From Xenorhabdus griffiniae (GTDB lineage Bacteria; Pseudomonadota; Gammaproteobacteria; Enterobacterales; Enterobacteriaceae), in NCBI RefSeq assembly GCF_037265215.1, contig NZ_CP147737.1, forward strand, positions 1,116,001 through 1,180,000: 64,000 nt of DNA. Direction: 5' to 3'. Made by a program: the position numbers and the translations under genes. The notes below the pieces were generated by a model that was given only the letters and a program-made list of their open reading frames with translations, searched no databases and had not been told where the DNA came from. Below, in pieces: positions 48,593-57,230 of this stretch. Position 1 is the first letter of the stretch. Each line of letters starts with the position of its first letter.

Positions 48593-51340
48593 TTATGTCA
48601 GTTTTAACCCCCGCGCAACATCCATCTTTCTGGCCACTAACACCGCCGCTTCCAGTTCACTGCACTGATGCTCGCGCATTAACGCCCGTCGTTCCGCTTT
48701 TTCTTCTTTTTCCGTCATCCCCAGTGCCAGATAGAGGCTTGGGGGCACGACCCGGAACAGGGCTTCGATTTTTTTCGCCAGCACCACGCCTTCGGTATAA
48801 CAGCGAGGGAGTTTACTGGTGGAGAGCAAGACAGCTTTCTGTTCTTCGTTAAGTTTTTTGAAGCGTGCGATTTGTTCGACTTCATCCGGGGGCATGGTCA
48901 GGCACAGCCACCATTCGGCCATATTCAGCATTTTCTCAGCCGTATCCGGGTAATCGGCGAGGTTTTGCGTCGCCAGCCACAGCCAGGCCCCCAGTTTACG
49001 CCACATTTTCACCACTTTGGTCATATAGGGCGACAGCAGCGGGTTGGTGGTAGTGATATGCCCTTCATCAATCACCAGTTGCAGTTCCCTGTCCTGATAC
49101 TGATCGCGTTCGGCCAGGTTATTGACGGTATTAATCAGTGAGACCATCGCCAGTGCCATCTGCGCTGAGTAGTTTTCCCGTGCCAGTGTGCCCAAATCAA
49201 TCAGGGTGACATCCACTTCCGGCCACGGGGTGCCGGGACGGTTAAACAGCTCCCCTTCAAAACCCTGGGTAAACATCGACATGGCACCGGCCATTTCATC
49301 CGCCCGTGCCCGACGGTGCGCGGTGATTAACGGCTGGCCATGCTCGTCCTGCCGGTGATTGCGGGCGATAGCATAGAGGGCATTCTGTAAGTCTGAGGCC
49401 ACCATCTGGCGTCCCTCAGCATGGCTGGTGTGGGCCGCCATCATAATGGCTTCGCGGATCAAACCCCGGTCGGAACGGGTTAAACGCTCTTCCTCTTTTT
49501 TCTCACCGCCGGTGATCATCAGCCGGGCCGCGATTTCCATCTCGCCCAGAATATCGCGCTGTTCATCGCCTTCATCTTGCCCTTCCTCTGTATCCGGAAT
49601 ATCGGCTTCATTAATGCGCAATTGTTGGGGGCTGAGTTGCAATAGTTGATGGGCATCGGCAAACAGCGCCAGACTCACCCCACAACCGGGCTTGATACCG
49701 ATTTTATTGACCGTCAGCCCCAGGCTAGCGTAGTAATCGGCCAGTAAACCAAAGCTGTTCCCCGCTTCGACAATAAACAAGCGCGGTCGGTGGATAGCCA
49801 TCAGTTGCACCAGAGAGGCACACAACGTGGCGGATTTACCTGCACCGGTTGGGCCAAACAACAATAAGTGCGCATTCTGGGTGCGATCCTGTTTATTCAT
49901 CGGATCAAAAGTCAGCGGCGCGCCACCGCGATTAAAGAAGCTGAACCCCGGGTGCCCGGTGCCGGTTGAACGGCCGGTCACCGGCAAGAGTCCGGCCAGA
50001 TGCTGCACCCAAGTCAGGCGGCTGTACCAGTGTTGCTTATCTTTCTGCGGGTTAAACCCCATCGGCAAAGCGCGCAGATAGGCATTCAACGGGGACACAC
50101 TGAATTCCGGTCGCACCGGCTGTAATCCGGCGGTCAGTAACGTTGATGATAACTGGTGCGCCCGCTGGTTCAGGTCAGTGATATCGTTGCCCCGCACCAG
50201 AAAGATCAGCGCGCTGCGGTACAGTTTATGGCGTCGTCCCAGTAAGGCTTTGACTTCCTGCACATCCTGCCGGACACGCGCCGATTCGGTATTTTCCCCC
50301 ACCGCATTTTTTGCCAGCCGGGTAAAATCCGCTTCCAGCGTATCCTGTGCCTGTGCCACAATGGTCAAAGAAACTACGGTGCCTTCCGGCATCATATCCA
50401 TCAGGGCATTGATATTATCCCCCCGTTTCACTTCCCCCGTCAGCGTGCCCGGCTCTGGCGGGCGGCGCAAACGTTCAACTGGAATGGCCTTATGTGGCAG
50501 GCCATCAAACCACCAGATGCCATTGTCAGGATCAGACACCGGCGGGGTAAACCACAGGCTTTCGGCAAAGTCATTATTGACGGGAAGATCCGATGATGTG
50601 GCTGTTTCGTAACTTACGGTACGATAAAAATCGGCTTTTGCCATGCCCCAATCCGGGGCCGGATTAAAATGACGCAGCAACCAGCTGTGGATCTGCCCGC
50701 CATTTTGCCGAACAGCCACCATACCCGCGCCCACCAATGAGGAGACCAGTCGCTCGCAGATCTGATTAAGTGCCGCTACTGATGATTCCGTTTGGTGGTG
50801 AGTCTTCGATTTATAAGCAGGCAACCAGCGGTAGATTACCATGCGCGTCTGGCGCTGCTGCCCCCGCCACGGTTGCCCGGTGATTAAGCTATCCTGAAAT
50901 ATCCCGTCAGGCCGGGCAATGCTTGTCAGGTGGCGTTCGGACTCGGCCAGAAAGGCATTCGTAAAAGTCGTACCCTGTGCCCACGGTTTGACGTAATCCC
51001 GTAATGTATTGAGATAGCTGGTCGGATCATCGTCGTCCTGACAAAAAAATTGCACCACCCACGGCGAAATATCGTCCTCGTCCAGACTGTCCTGGATCGC
51101 ATCTTCCAGCTGATCCCGGATTTCAACCAATCGTTCAAGCGGACGCCCTTCGGTCGCCACCGGTTCGATGCGATAGACCGCCCCGACAGAGACACCATCA
51201 TCCAGCAACAGGCATTGACCGTCTTCCAGATATTCCACCCAGGGCAGATAATCGATAATGGAAGGGTTGGCCCGGTAAATCGCGGCTTCATCGGCTTCAC
51301 GCAGTTGGCCGGGGCGGTGCAGCGGTTTGGGGATTTCCAT
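48593..51340 (-). CDS. Conjugative transfer ATPase, PFL_4706 family (TraC/VirB4-like)
   Basis: The large ATPase powering assembly of the conjugation apparatus, 915 aa. Walker A is LLLFGPTGAGKSATLCASL near residue 497, and LQLVIDEGHITTTNPLL contains the Walker B-like region near residue 755. The N-terminal 450 residues are the VirB4-type membrane-facing domain (IDYLPWVEYLEDGQCLLLDDGVSVGAVYRI). ATG at 51340 overlaps the lipoprotein stop (TGATG) with GGAGG upstream; the GTG before it is too close. It is the last gene of the second conjugation block, and its end faces the hypothetical/invasin pair. Confidence 0.92.
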   Translation of the reverse strand: MEIPKPLHRPGQLREADEAAIYRANPSIIDYLPWVEYLEDGQCLLLDDGVSVGAVYRIEPVATEGRPLERLVEIRDQLEDAIQDSLDEDDISPWVVQFFCQDDDDPTSYLNTLRDYVKPWAQGTTFTNAFLAESERHLTSIARPDGIFQDSLITGQPWRGQQRQTRMVIYRWLPAYKSKTHHQTESSVAALNQICERLVSSLVGAGMVAVRQNGGQIHSWLLRHFNPAPDWGMAKADFYRTVSYETATSSDLPVNNDFAESLWFTPPVSDPDNGIWWFDGLPHKAIPVERLRRPPEPGTLTGEVKRGDNINALMDMMPEGTVVSLTIVAQAQDTLEADFTRLAKNAVGENTESARVRQDVQEVKALLGRRHKLYRSALIFLVRGNDITDLNQRAHQLSSTLLTAGLQPVRPEFSVSPLNAYLRALPMGFNPQKDKQHWYSRLTWVQHLAGLLPVTGRSTGTGHPGFSFFNRGGAPLTFDPMNKQDRTQNAHLLLFGPTGAGKSATLCASLVQLMAIHRPRLFIVEAGNSFGLLADYYASLGLTVNKIGIKPGCGVSLALFADAHQLLQLSPQQLRINEADIPDTEEGQDEGDEQRDILGEMEIAARLMITGGEKKEEERLTRSDRGLIREAIMMAAHTSHAEGRQMVASDLQNALYAIARNHRQDEHGQPLITAHRRARADEMAGAMSMFTQGFEGELFNRPGTPWPEVDVTLIDLGTLARENYSAQMALAMVSLINTVNNLAERDQYQDRELQLVIDEGHITTTNPLLSPYMTKVVKMWRKLGAWLWLATQNLADYPDTAEKMLNMAEWWLCLTMPPDEVEQIARFKKLNEEQKAVLLSTSKLPRCYTEGVVLAKKIEALFRVVPPSLYLALGMTEKEEKAERRALMREHQCSELEAAVLVARKMDVARGLKLT

Positions 51341-51741
51341 CACAGGGCCTCCGTGCGTTCACCCGGCAGGGCGTATTGTACTTGCTGATAAAACGGGAAT
51401 ACGGTGCTGTAGCCCGGTATCGGCGTATTGCCGGCCGCCAGATGCGGAAACACATACATCACCATATCGGGGTTGGGGAGACGGGGAAATTGCTGGCTGA
51501 TCTCCTGCGCCGCCGAACGGCTGTAGCTGTCAGGCTCATTCAGTGCCCGACTCCGTTCGGCTGGGGTTAACGCCCGGCGCAAGGTTTGCCTTGCTGGGAT
51601 TGCACTATGACCTGCTTTGTTTCCCTGCCACATCGCCAGCACCGTCTGTTCTCCGGCCGGAAGCAACGTGTCTTTCGAGGTTGAACAACCGGCCATCAGC
51701 CCTGACAGACACAACACGACAACCGCGTTTATTTTTCGCAT
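51340..51741 (-). CDS. ICE conjugation lipoprotein, TIGR03751 family
   Basis: A 133-aa lipoprotein with lipobox LMAGC at residues 17-21, followed by STSKDTLLPAGEQTVLAMWQG (family pattern). By position it corresponds to the outer-membrane lipoprotein (TraV/VirB7 role) of the MPF-G machine. It overlaps its neighbours on both sides, in the tightly packed block ending with the PFL_4706 ATPase. The C-terminus YALPGERTEAL is complete. Confidence 0.87.
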   Translation of the reverse strand: MRKINAVVVLCLSGLMAGCSTSKDTLLPAGEQTVLAMWQGNKAGHSAIPARQTLRRALTPAERSRALNEPDSYSRSAAQEISQQFPRLPNPDMVMYVFPHLAAGNTPIPGYSTVFPFYQQVQYALPGERTEAL

Positions 51742-52085
51742 CGCTGAATCTCCATAGTGCCAATGGCAGTAAAGGTGGCAAACTCAGGATGGACGGCCAG
51801 TTCCGATACCGTAAACGCCAGGCGCTCCCACTGTTCCGGTTCAGCCTCGCTGTTGCCTGCCACCACGGATTGCCACTGTGTGTCTGACAGACGAAAAACA
51901 GTAAAATCACCGTCACCCAGCGGTTGACACGCCTTGCCGATGGCAAGACAGAGCCGGGATGTTTTTTTATCGGCAGGCCGCCAGCAGAGCTGAACCGGTA
52001 CAGGCTCAGCATGTGGGGGGCGGTTAATTTGCAGGCAATAGGGTTGACTGGCACTGAACAGCCATTGAAAGACAGGCTTTTCCAT
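51729..52085 (-). CDS. Unassigned small protein within conjugation operon
   Basis: A 118-aa protein between the PFL_4705 and lipoprotein genes. It has no signal peptide or membrane segment and is rich in Trp and Pro (FQWLFSASQPYCLQINRPPH; VQLCWRPADKK; FRLSDTQWQSVV). Start and stop overlap adjacent genes, so it is translated with them. I do not know a PFL_47xx family in this slot; it may be specific to the enterobacterial branch of these ICEs. Confidence 0.6.
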   Translation of the reverse strand: MEKPVFQWLFSASQPYCLQINRPPHAEPVPVQLCWRPADKKTSRLCLAIGKACQPLGDGDFTVFRLSDTQWQSVVAGNSEAEPEQWERLAFTVSELAVHPEFATFTAIGTMEIQRCEK

Positions 52086-53485
52086 TAATCTAAGGCTTCC
52101 TGAGTCGTATCATATTGAGCAGGTTCACTCACGCCGTAGTGCACCTTACGGCCTTTCGTTTCGTAATCCATCGCCAGACTTTGGGTGATATGCACCACAA
52201 CGCCGGCACCGGGCGGGACGTAAACCGCATCAAACGTCTGGCTGTAACGTTGTTTGAGCCATTCGCCCATCTCCTTCATCCCCCCGGATATCGCTTTGCC
52301 TAATGCCGCCTGTCCGGCATTGCCGGTTAACGCGGATGTGATGCCGCCGGTGCCGTGGGTTTGGGCGGTGCGCTGACTTTCGTTCAAGGCGTCCCCGGCT
52401 GAATTCATGGCCGAGAGGGCAAACAACGTTGGCAGATAGGTGCTGGCATTGGATTTACGCTCACCGCTGATACAGGGAATGCCGTTTTCATCCGACAACC
52501 AGCCGATACCCTGCGGGTTTTGCCCTTTGCCCGGCAGGGTACGCACGGTGCCATCCTGAAACACAAACGTGATGGAATTGACCTGTCCCCGTACGCAAGA
52601 CAGTGTCCAGTCGCCACTGGCCGAGCCGGACACCACGGCCCCTTCCACTTCCGGCAGTTCGATACCGTTGGCGGTCAGGTTATCTTTACCAATCAGGATC
52701 TTGAACGGGTAAGGGTCGGTCACGGTGCCATTGACCGGCACCCGACCGAGCAACGCAGTCATCGCCTGACTGCCTGCCAGCGTGGCATTTTCCGGCAGGG
52801 TATAGACCGGTTTTTGGTTTTCTTCCTTCGGCAAAGGGATCGGTGGGGTATTTTGCCCCGTTGCCGGTTGTTCACTTAAAAAAGTGGTCGGGAATTTAGC
52901 GGCGGGTTTGCCGTCAGCCCCGTTTTGGGGATCAACCGGTTTTTCATCGGCCGGTGTCACCCAGATAAATTCCTCCTGCCCACTGACCCGGTTGGCGGTA
53001 TACGGATTGCCTAATGCGCTTTGGCTTTCCGGCACAGATAAAGGGGTTGAACTTAACTGTTCCGTCAGCAAATCAACCTGTGCCAGTAATCCCTGCTGCT
53101 CATCCTGCAACGTGCGCTGACGCTGTTCATCGTCCCGACGAATAGCCGCAACCGCCGCATCGATTTGGCCGACAACATCAAGGCGCTGCTGCTTTAACTG
53201 GTTATTTTCTTTTAAAATATCGGTATTCTGCTGGCTTAAACGTTTCTGCTCTGCCCGCACTTTATTGAGGGCACCTACCAGGGTACGCAGGGTATCTTCC
53301 GGCGTATCGCCCCCGACACCCAGCGCCTGCAACTCTTCCGGTGACAGCGTAGCCAGCACATGATTCGCCGTCGTACCGGGCGCGGCACTTTCCGTTGAAC
53401 GGCAGCTTTTGATGCCAATAACCCCGCCGATAAGCAATACCACCGGCACCAGTATTTTCACCAACGCATTAGACTTAACTTCCAT
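52085..53485 (-). CDS. Integrating conjugative element protein, PFL_4705 family (TraB/VirB10-like)
   Basis: A 466-aa scaffold protein crossing the periplasm. One N-terminal membrane anchor (LVKILVPVVLLIGGVIGIKS), a coiled coil at about residues 60-145 (VRAEQKRLSQQNTDILKENNQLKQQRLDV), a linker rich in Pro, then a TraB/VirB10-like C-terminal domain (VPVNGTVTDPYPFKILIGKDNLTANGIELPEVEGAVVSG; DWTLSCVRGQVNSITFVFQDG). The order 4705-lipoprotein-4706 is normal. Overlaps the next gene on each side. Confidence 0.9.
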   Translation of the reverse strand: MEVKSNALVKILVPVVLLIGGVIGIKSCRSTESAAPGTTANHVLATLSPEELQALGVGGDTPEDTLRTLVGALNKVRAEQKRLSQQNTDILKENNQLKQQRLDVVGQIDAAVAAIRRDDEQRQRTLQDEQQGLLAQVDLLTEQLSSTPLSVPESQSALGNPYTANRVSGQEEFIWVTPADEKPVDPQNGADGKPAAKFPTTFLSEQPATGQNTPPIPLPKEENQKPVYTLPENATLAGSQAMTALLGRVPVNGTVTDPYPFKILIGKDNLTANGIELPEVEGAVVSGSASGDWTLSCVRGQVNSITFVFQDGTVRTLPGKGQNPQGIGWLSDENGIPCISGERKSNASTYLPTLFALSAMNSAGDALNESQRTAQTHGTGGITSALTGNAGQAALGKAISGGMKEMGEWLKQRYSQTFDAVYVPPGAGVVVHITQSLAMDYETKGRKVHYGVSEPAQYDTTQEALD

Positions 53486-54308
53486 GGCGGCCTCCCGGTT
53501 TCACCGAGACCGGCTCAGGGATAAAGGTATTATCCGGCTGCCCTTTTGTGACCAGGTACAATACCGTCGTATCCTCCGGCGTCCCCGTTTCAGCCAGCCA
53601 GCGATGCTGGAACGTGGCGGTTACAAACTGCCCCTGTAATTCTCGCGGGTCGAGGGTGACAGTGCGTTTGGCCGTATTGCGCAGTTTCAGTGCTACCACA
53701 GTGTGATGGTGCAGCCTCCAGCCGGCCAGCGGGGTAATGTCAATCGGCTCTGACGGGTAAAGCGTCGTGATAAACTCAGGTAAATGCAGATTCACCGGCT
53801 GGATGCCGGTCACCGGCTCGACGGTACGTAATGGGGCATACAGTTGCTGCGCGGCATAGCGGATTAAGGCCACCGGAACGGGCGCTGACAATTGGGGTTT
53901 ACTCTGGTGTTGTGATTTTTCGGTTGAAGCAGGTTGTTTTTCATTCGGGTAAATAATGCGTACCGGTTCAGTGGCATCGGTTTTTCCTGCGGTCACATCC
54001 AGTAAAATGATTTCGCCATTTTCGCTGTCCTGCAATTGCAGGCGGGTTGACGGGAAAGCATGGCTGGCTTTCAGGTACACCGCCCCGCCGGCACTTTGTA
54101 CCCGCAATTTATCACTGAGTGACGGCGGCAAACCAATGCGAACATTTCGCTCAGCAAAAATAATCCGTTCCTGCCCGACCTTGAGCGAGAGGGATAAGGG
54201 AATACGTTCCCATTTCATTAATTCATCAGCTTTTGCGCCCACGCTGAACAGCAAGATGCTGACCAGTCCTAACCCAATACGACGGCAGCCAGGTAGATAT
54301 CCTCTCAT
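53475..54308 (-). CDS. Integrating conjugative element protein, PFL_4704 family (TraK/VirB9-like)
   Basis: Exported 277-aa protein, DUF3438/TIGR03749-like. A signal peptide (RIGLGLVSILLFSVGAKA) precedes ELMKWERIPLSLSLKVGQERIIFAERNVRIGLPPSLSDKLRVQSAGGAVYLKA, the beta-rich N-terminal part typical of TraK/VirB9. The C-terminal part FVTATFQHRWLAETG-PEDTTVLYLVTKG is the family end. It overlaps the neighbouring genes. Probably part of the outer-membrane core complex, inferred from family order. Confidence 0.88.
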   Translation of the reverse strand: MRGYLPGCRRIGLGLVSILLFSVGAKADELMKWERIPLSLSLKVGQERIIFAERNVRIGLPPSLSDKLRVQSAGGAVYLKASHAFPSTRLQLQDSENGEIILLDVTAGKTDATEPVRIIYPNEKQPASTEKSQHQSKPQLSAPVPVALIRYAAQQLYAPLRTVEPVTGIQPVNLHLPEFITTLYPSEPIDITPLAGWRLHHHTVVALKLRNTAKRTVTLDPRELQGQFVTATFQHRWLAETGTPEDTTVLYLVTKGQPDNTFIPEPVSVKPGGRHGS

Positions 54309-54961
54309 TGAAACACACCCTTTTTCTCTTCCGACAGTTGTGGTATCGCTGCCAGCCGCTGTGGCATCCTGTCATAACAATCCAGTGCCAATCCGAAGGG
54401 ATTACGCTCGGCATCGCCCTCCCAACGCACCACTTTCAGCGGATAGCGCACCAGTGCCCGTTTGACCGGTTCGGCGTGATAATATTCATCGGCCACCAAA
54501 TCCAGCCGGACCACCCAGTTATCCCGGTCACGCACCGTCACGCTGCGCGTCCCATAGCCGCGGCCGGGAATCTCATACACCACGCGCACCCGGTCGAGCA
54601 GCTCGCCACTGTCAGCCCGGGTTTTGGCATCTTCCCGCAGAAAATCCTGACAGGCCGGCGTCAGATAAGGAGAAAGTGCCTCAATTTTGGCCGGATAGTC
54701 CTGGGCGCCATTTTTCGGCCAGGCATTCAGTTGCTGGAAGATATAAAAGGCAAAGCTATAGACGCTGGGTGTCGGCACTTCCCACCACGCCCGGGTGCTG
54801 CCGGTGCGTAAGTCCGGCGGATGATGGATGGTGAGATTACGCGGTGACGCCATCCAACCCGTCAGACTCAGCAACAATACCAACACCAGAATGCCGCACG
54901 CCACTCGCAGGGTCAGAATATGTTGATCCCGGTTTTTCACCGCATGACGAAACCGGCTCAT
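54305..54961 (-). CDS. Integrating conjugative element protein, PFL_4703 family (TraE/VirB8-like)
   Basis: A 218-aa bitopic inner-membrane protein, DUF2895/TIGR03746. One TM segment (VACGILVLVLLLSLTGWM) follows a short cytoplasmic start, and the periplasmic part PSVYSFAFYIFQQLNAWPKNGAQDYPAKIEALSPYLTPACQDFL is the family marker. Four-base overlaps (ATGA) link it to both neighbours. By topology and order it plays the VirB8 role. Confidence 0.88.
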   Translation of the reverse strand: MSRFRHAVKNRDQHILTLRVACGILVLVLLLSLTGWMASPRNLTIHHPPDLRTGSTRAWWEVPTPSVYSFAFYIFQQLNAWPKNGAQDYPAKIEALSPYLTPACQDFLREDAKTRADSGELLDRVRVVYEIPGRGYGTRSVTVRDRDNWVVRLDLVADEYYHAEPVKRALVRYPLKVVRWEGDAERNPFGLALDCYDRMPQRLAAIPQLSEEKKGVFQ

Positions 54962-55314
54962 CGCGCGCTCCGGCTACGGCGTAGTGACCAGCCCTGTGCC
55001 GCGATAATCAAGGCCGGATCACCGAGACCCAGCCGGCGTTTTTTCTCTTCCAGCTTCAGCCAGAGATAATGTTCCGGCTTACCCCGCTTGAGGTGTGCAA
55101 GCCAACGCCCGCCAAAGCTTATCAGTAACAAGGGTATCACCAACATGCCGGTCGGAAGCATGACCCAACCGGCTAAGGGGATCAGGGGAAGACTGACGGC
55201 CAGTCCGAGCACAATCCCCGCCAGGGCGGCCAGTCCCAGCTCCGGCGTGGTGAACCCGCGAAATACCACCGGTTCGGCGTTTAAACGGTCCGGTAAGAAA
55301 GCGATCGTCTGCAT
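54958..55314 (-). CDS. Integrating conjugative element protein, TIGR03750 family (TraL-like)
   Basis: A 118-aa inner-membrane protein (DUF3487). FLPDRLNAEPVVFRGFTTPELGLAALAGIVLGLAVSLPLIPLAGW and GRWLAHLKRGKPEHYLWLKLEEKKRRLG are standard family lines; two hydrophobic hairpin segments lie between. It corresponds to VirB3/TraL by size and place. It starts 10 bases after the pilin-like gene. Confidence 0.9.
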   Translation of the reverse strand: MQTIAFLPDRLNAEPVVFRGFTTPELGLAALAGIVLGLAVSLPLIPLAGWVMLPTGMLVIPLLLISFGGRWLAHLKRGKPEHYLWLKLEEKKRRLGLGDPALIIAAQGWSLRRSRSAR

Positions 55315-55324
55315 GGTGATTCCT

Positions 55325-55702
55325 TTAAAAGATAATGCTGGCCGACTTCGACAGCAGCCAAATCACGGCAACCAACAGCACCACGCCGACCACGACGATG
55401 GCACCAAACTGGGTCCAGGTCGATTTGCCATCCCGCACTTCGGAAAAGGTTTCGACGGCAGCCGAAGCAACCTTAAAGAAGGCCACCGCTGAGAGGATCA
55501 ACCCGCCAATCACAATGCCATCCTGCGCATACCCTTTCGCCTGTCCCAGCAATCCGCCCCCGCCCCCACTTTTCGGCGGTTCGATAGCCGGCAAATCAGC
55601 CCGGGCGGATTCACAGGACAGGCAGCACAATAAAAGAAAAGCGTTTATTCTGGTCATCAGGCTCGTACCGATACGCCGGCAGACGGTAAAAATGGGCTTC
55701 AT
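55325..55702 (-). CDS. Integrating conjugative element membrane protein, PFL_4702 family (pilin-like)
   Basis: A 125-aa protein with a leader (INAFLLLCCLSCESARA) and two hydrophobic segments (DGIVIGGLILSAVAFFKVASAAV; FGAIVVVGVVLLVAVIWLLS). Between the leader and the first segment is a run PKSGGGGGLLGQA. DUF2976/TIGR03745. Such small two-helix proteins are the candidate conjugative pilins (VirB2/TraA role). I set the start at 55702, since upstream frame positions overlap the neighbouring gene and lack a family counterpart. Confidence 0.85.
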   Translation of the reverse strand: MKPIFTVCRRIGTSLMTRINAFLLLCCLSCESARADLPAIEPPKSGGGGGLLGQAKGYAQDGIVIGGLILSAVAFFKVASAAVETFSEVRDGKSTWTQFGAIVVVGVVLLVAVIWLLSKSASIIF

Positions 55703-55736
55703 AGTGACTCTGTTCCTTTTCATTGTGTTCATTGCC

Positions 55737-55973
55737 TCAGCTCGCAAACATCCAGACAGACACGACCAGCAATACCGCGGTTCGGATGGCAAACTGGCTG
55801 AGGGTCTGATTACGCACTTTTTCATTTGCCCAGCCGTTCCAGACATCCACCGCCGCCCAGGCCGCCCAGAAAAATAAGGTGGCTAAGAAAAATCCGACAC
55901 ACACCAGATACAAAAAAGTGATATCAAAGTGCCCGGAGGCCACTTCAAAGGCATGGCGTTGCGCCGGCGTCAT
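55737..55973 (-). CDS. Integrating conjugative element protein, PFL_4701 family
   Basis: A 78-aa membrane protein, DUF3262/TIGR03758, with two segments (FLYLVCVGFFLATLFFWAAWAAVDVW; FAIRTAVLLVVSVWMF). The line AFEVASGHFD and the W-rich middle are family traits. It overlaps the RAQPRD gene by 4 bases. Function in the machine is not known. Confidence 0.87.
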   Translation of the reverse strand: MTPAQRHAFEVASGHFDITFLYLVCVGFFLATLFFWAAWAAVDVWNGWANEKVRNQTLSQFAIRTAVLLVVSVWMFAS

Positions 55974-56299
55974 TGCGGGTTTTCCTGACGGTAATGGCCG
56001 GATAACAAGCCGGATTCATGGGGCTGGTCACGGGAAGGCATAAGGTAGTGATCGATACCGGCTTTAATGGTGTTGAGATCGGCTTTGATGCGCGGATAAT
56101 CAAAGTCATAACGAGGGCGTTTTGCAGTGTCAGAGTGCTTTTCTGCGAGACTTGCGCGCGCCAGGGCCAGTTGTACCTGCTCAATCAGGCGCTTTGCACT
56201 GGCCAGTTCATCTTTCTCGGCCGCCTGAGCCAGCGGCATACACCACACCGCCAACCCCAGCAGGCCGGCAAAACAGGATATGGAAAAGCCACCGCGCAT
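55970..56299 (-). CDS. RAQPRD family ICE protein
   Basis: A 109-aa exported protein (signal peptide FAGLLGLAVWCMPLAQA). The family usually has an RAQPRD motif near the C-terminus; here the matching stretch reads YLMPSRDQP, a diverged form. RPRYDFDYPRIKADLNTIKAGIDHYL precedes it and matches the family well. It is the first gene of the second conjugation block, ahead of PFL_4701. No function is known. Confidence 0.85.
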   Translation of the reverse strand: MRGGFSISCFAGLLGLAVWCMPLAQAAEKDELASAKRLIEQVQLALARASLAEKHSDTAKRPRYDFDYPRIKADLNTIKAGIDHYLMPSRDQPHESGLLSGHYRQENPQ

Positions 56300-56448
56300 A
56301 GATAATTACCTTATAATGGATGCCAACATGCCGAGGATGCGGGGTTTTTTCGCGGCAGTCAGCAATAAACTCTTTATGCTTTGGTGAAAATTAGCTAAAT
56401 AGTCTGACTAATTTATTGCGTTAACGGTTTAATAATGAAGGAAGACAT

Positions 56449-57141
56449 ATGCTGCGAATTGATTTAAACGTCCCCGACGATGAATACGAGAAAGTACGGA
56501 AGCTGGGCGCTCACTGGGATGCGGCCGCCCAAACCTGGTATATCGACCACAGTTTTGACCCGACCCCGTTTATGCACTGGTTACCGTTCTACAATGTCCA
56601 TGCGGAATTCTGGTATCTGGCCCAAACCCGGACGTCATGCCCACACTGTCATCAACCCACCACCGTGACGGCATTTATGCTGCCGGCCGGACACCAGCGA
56701 CTGGAAGCGGATAACGATGATGAGCCCGGCACGGAAGTGGGCTATACCGAGCAGGACAGCCCGGCGTTTCTGTTTTATCTCGCTGATATTCCTACTCTTG
56801 TGCGTAGTGTGCTGCCCGGTTTTCACCACACCCTGCGCAAAGCAGTCAACCAACGGTTGCGCAGGCAGCACTGGATAAATCACTGCGAACACTGTGGCGC
56901 ACAGCAGGATGATACCGACCTGTTTGCCGAAGCCGGTGGGGCATTTTTCCCGACGTCCAAAGAGCAAGCGGCCGCTATTCAGCTTCACCGTATAGATCAG
57001 CCCTTTGTCGGGTATTGTGAAGATATCTCACATCATCACTATCATTTTGATCCGAAGGGGGGGAGCCATATCGGTAAAGCCTGTGACGGGTTTGAATGGA
57101 TGACACAGGTGGTGAATACGCCATCAAAGTATCCGCATTAA
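56449..57141 (+). CDS. DUF5710 domain protein with two CxxC pairs
   Basis: A 230-aa protein on the opposite strand to all surrounding conjugation genes. The N-terminal DUF5710 domain is clear: RIDLNVPDDEYEKVRKLGAHWDAAAQTWYID. Then CPHCHQ (about residue 63) and CEHCGAQQ (about residue 147) form probable zinc-binding pairs. DUF5710 domains are found in TOPRIM/primase-type mobile-element proteins, where they may bind nucleic acid. It has its own promoter region (150 bases between divergent genes) and ends at a strong terminator. Insertion between PFL_4697 and RAQPRD is common in these ICEs. Function unknown. Confidence 0.8.
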   Translation: MLRIDLNVPDDEYEKVRKLGAHWDAAAQTWYIDHSFDPTPFMHWLPFYNVHAEFWYLAQTRTSCPHCHQPTTVTAFMLPAGHQRLEADNDDEPGTEVGYTEQDSPAFLFYLADIPTLVRSVLPGFHHTLRKAVNQRLRRQHWINHCEHCGAQQDDTDLFAEAGGAFFPTSKEQAAAIQLHRIDQPFVGYCEDISHHHYHFDPKGGSHIGKACDGFEWMTQVVNTPSKYPH

Positions 57142-57180
57142 CAAGAAAGACTGACGCACCGCTACGCGGCTTGTCTGCTG

Positions 57181-57222
57181 ACGATGGAATACAAAACAAA
57201 AACCCGTTTTGCATTCCATCGT
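57181..57222. terminator. Bidirectional terminator between DUF5710 and PFL_4697 genes
   Basis: ACGATGGAATACAAAAC (57181-57197) pairs with GTTTTGCATTCCATCGT (57206-57222), 16 of 17 pairs, with loop AAAAACCC. It lies exactly between converging genes. Confidence 0.8.
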
Positions 57223-57230
57223 CCAGCCAT

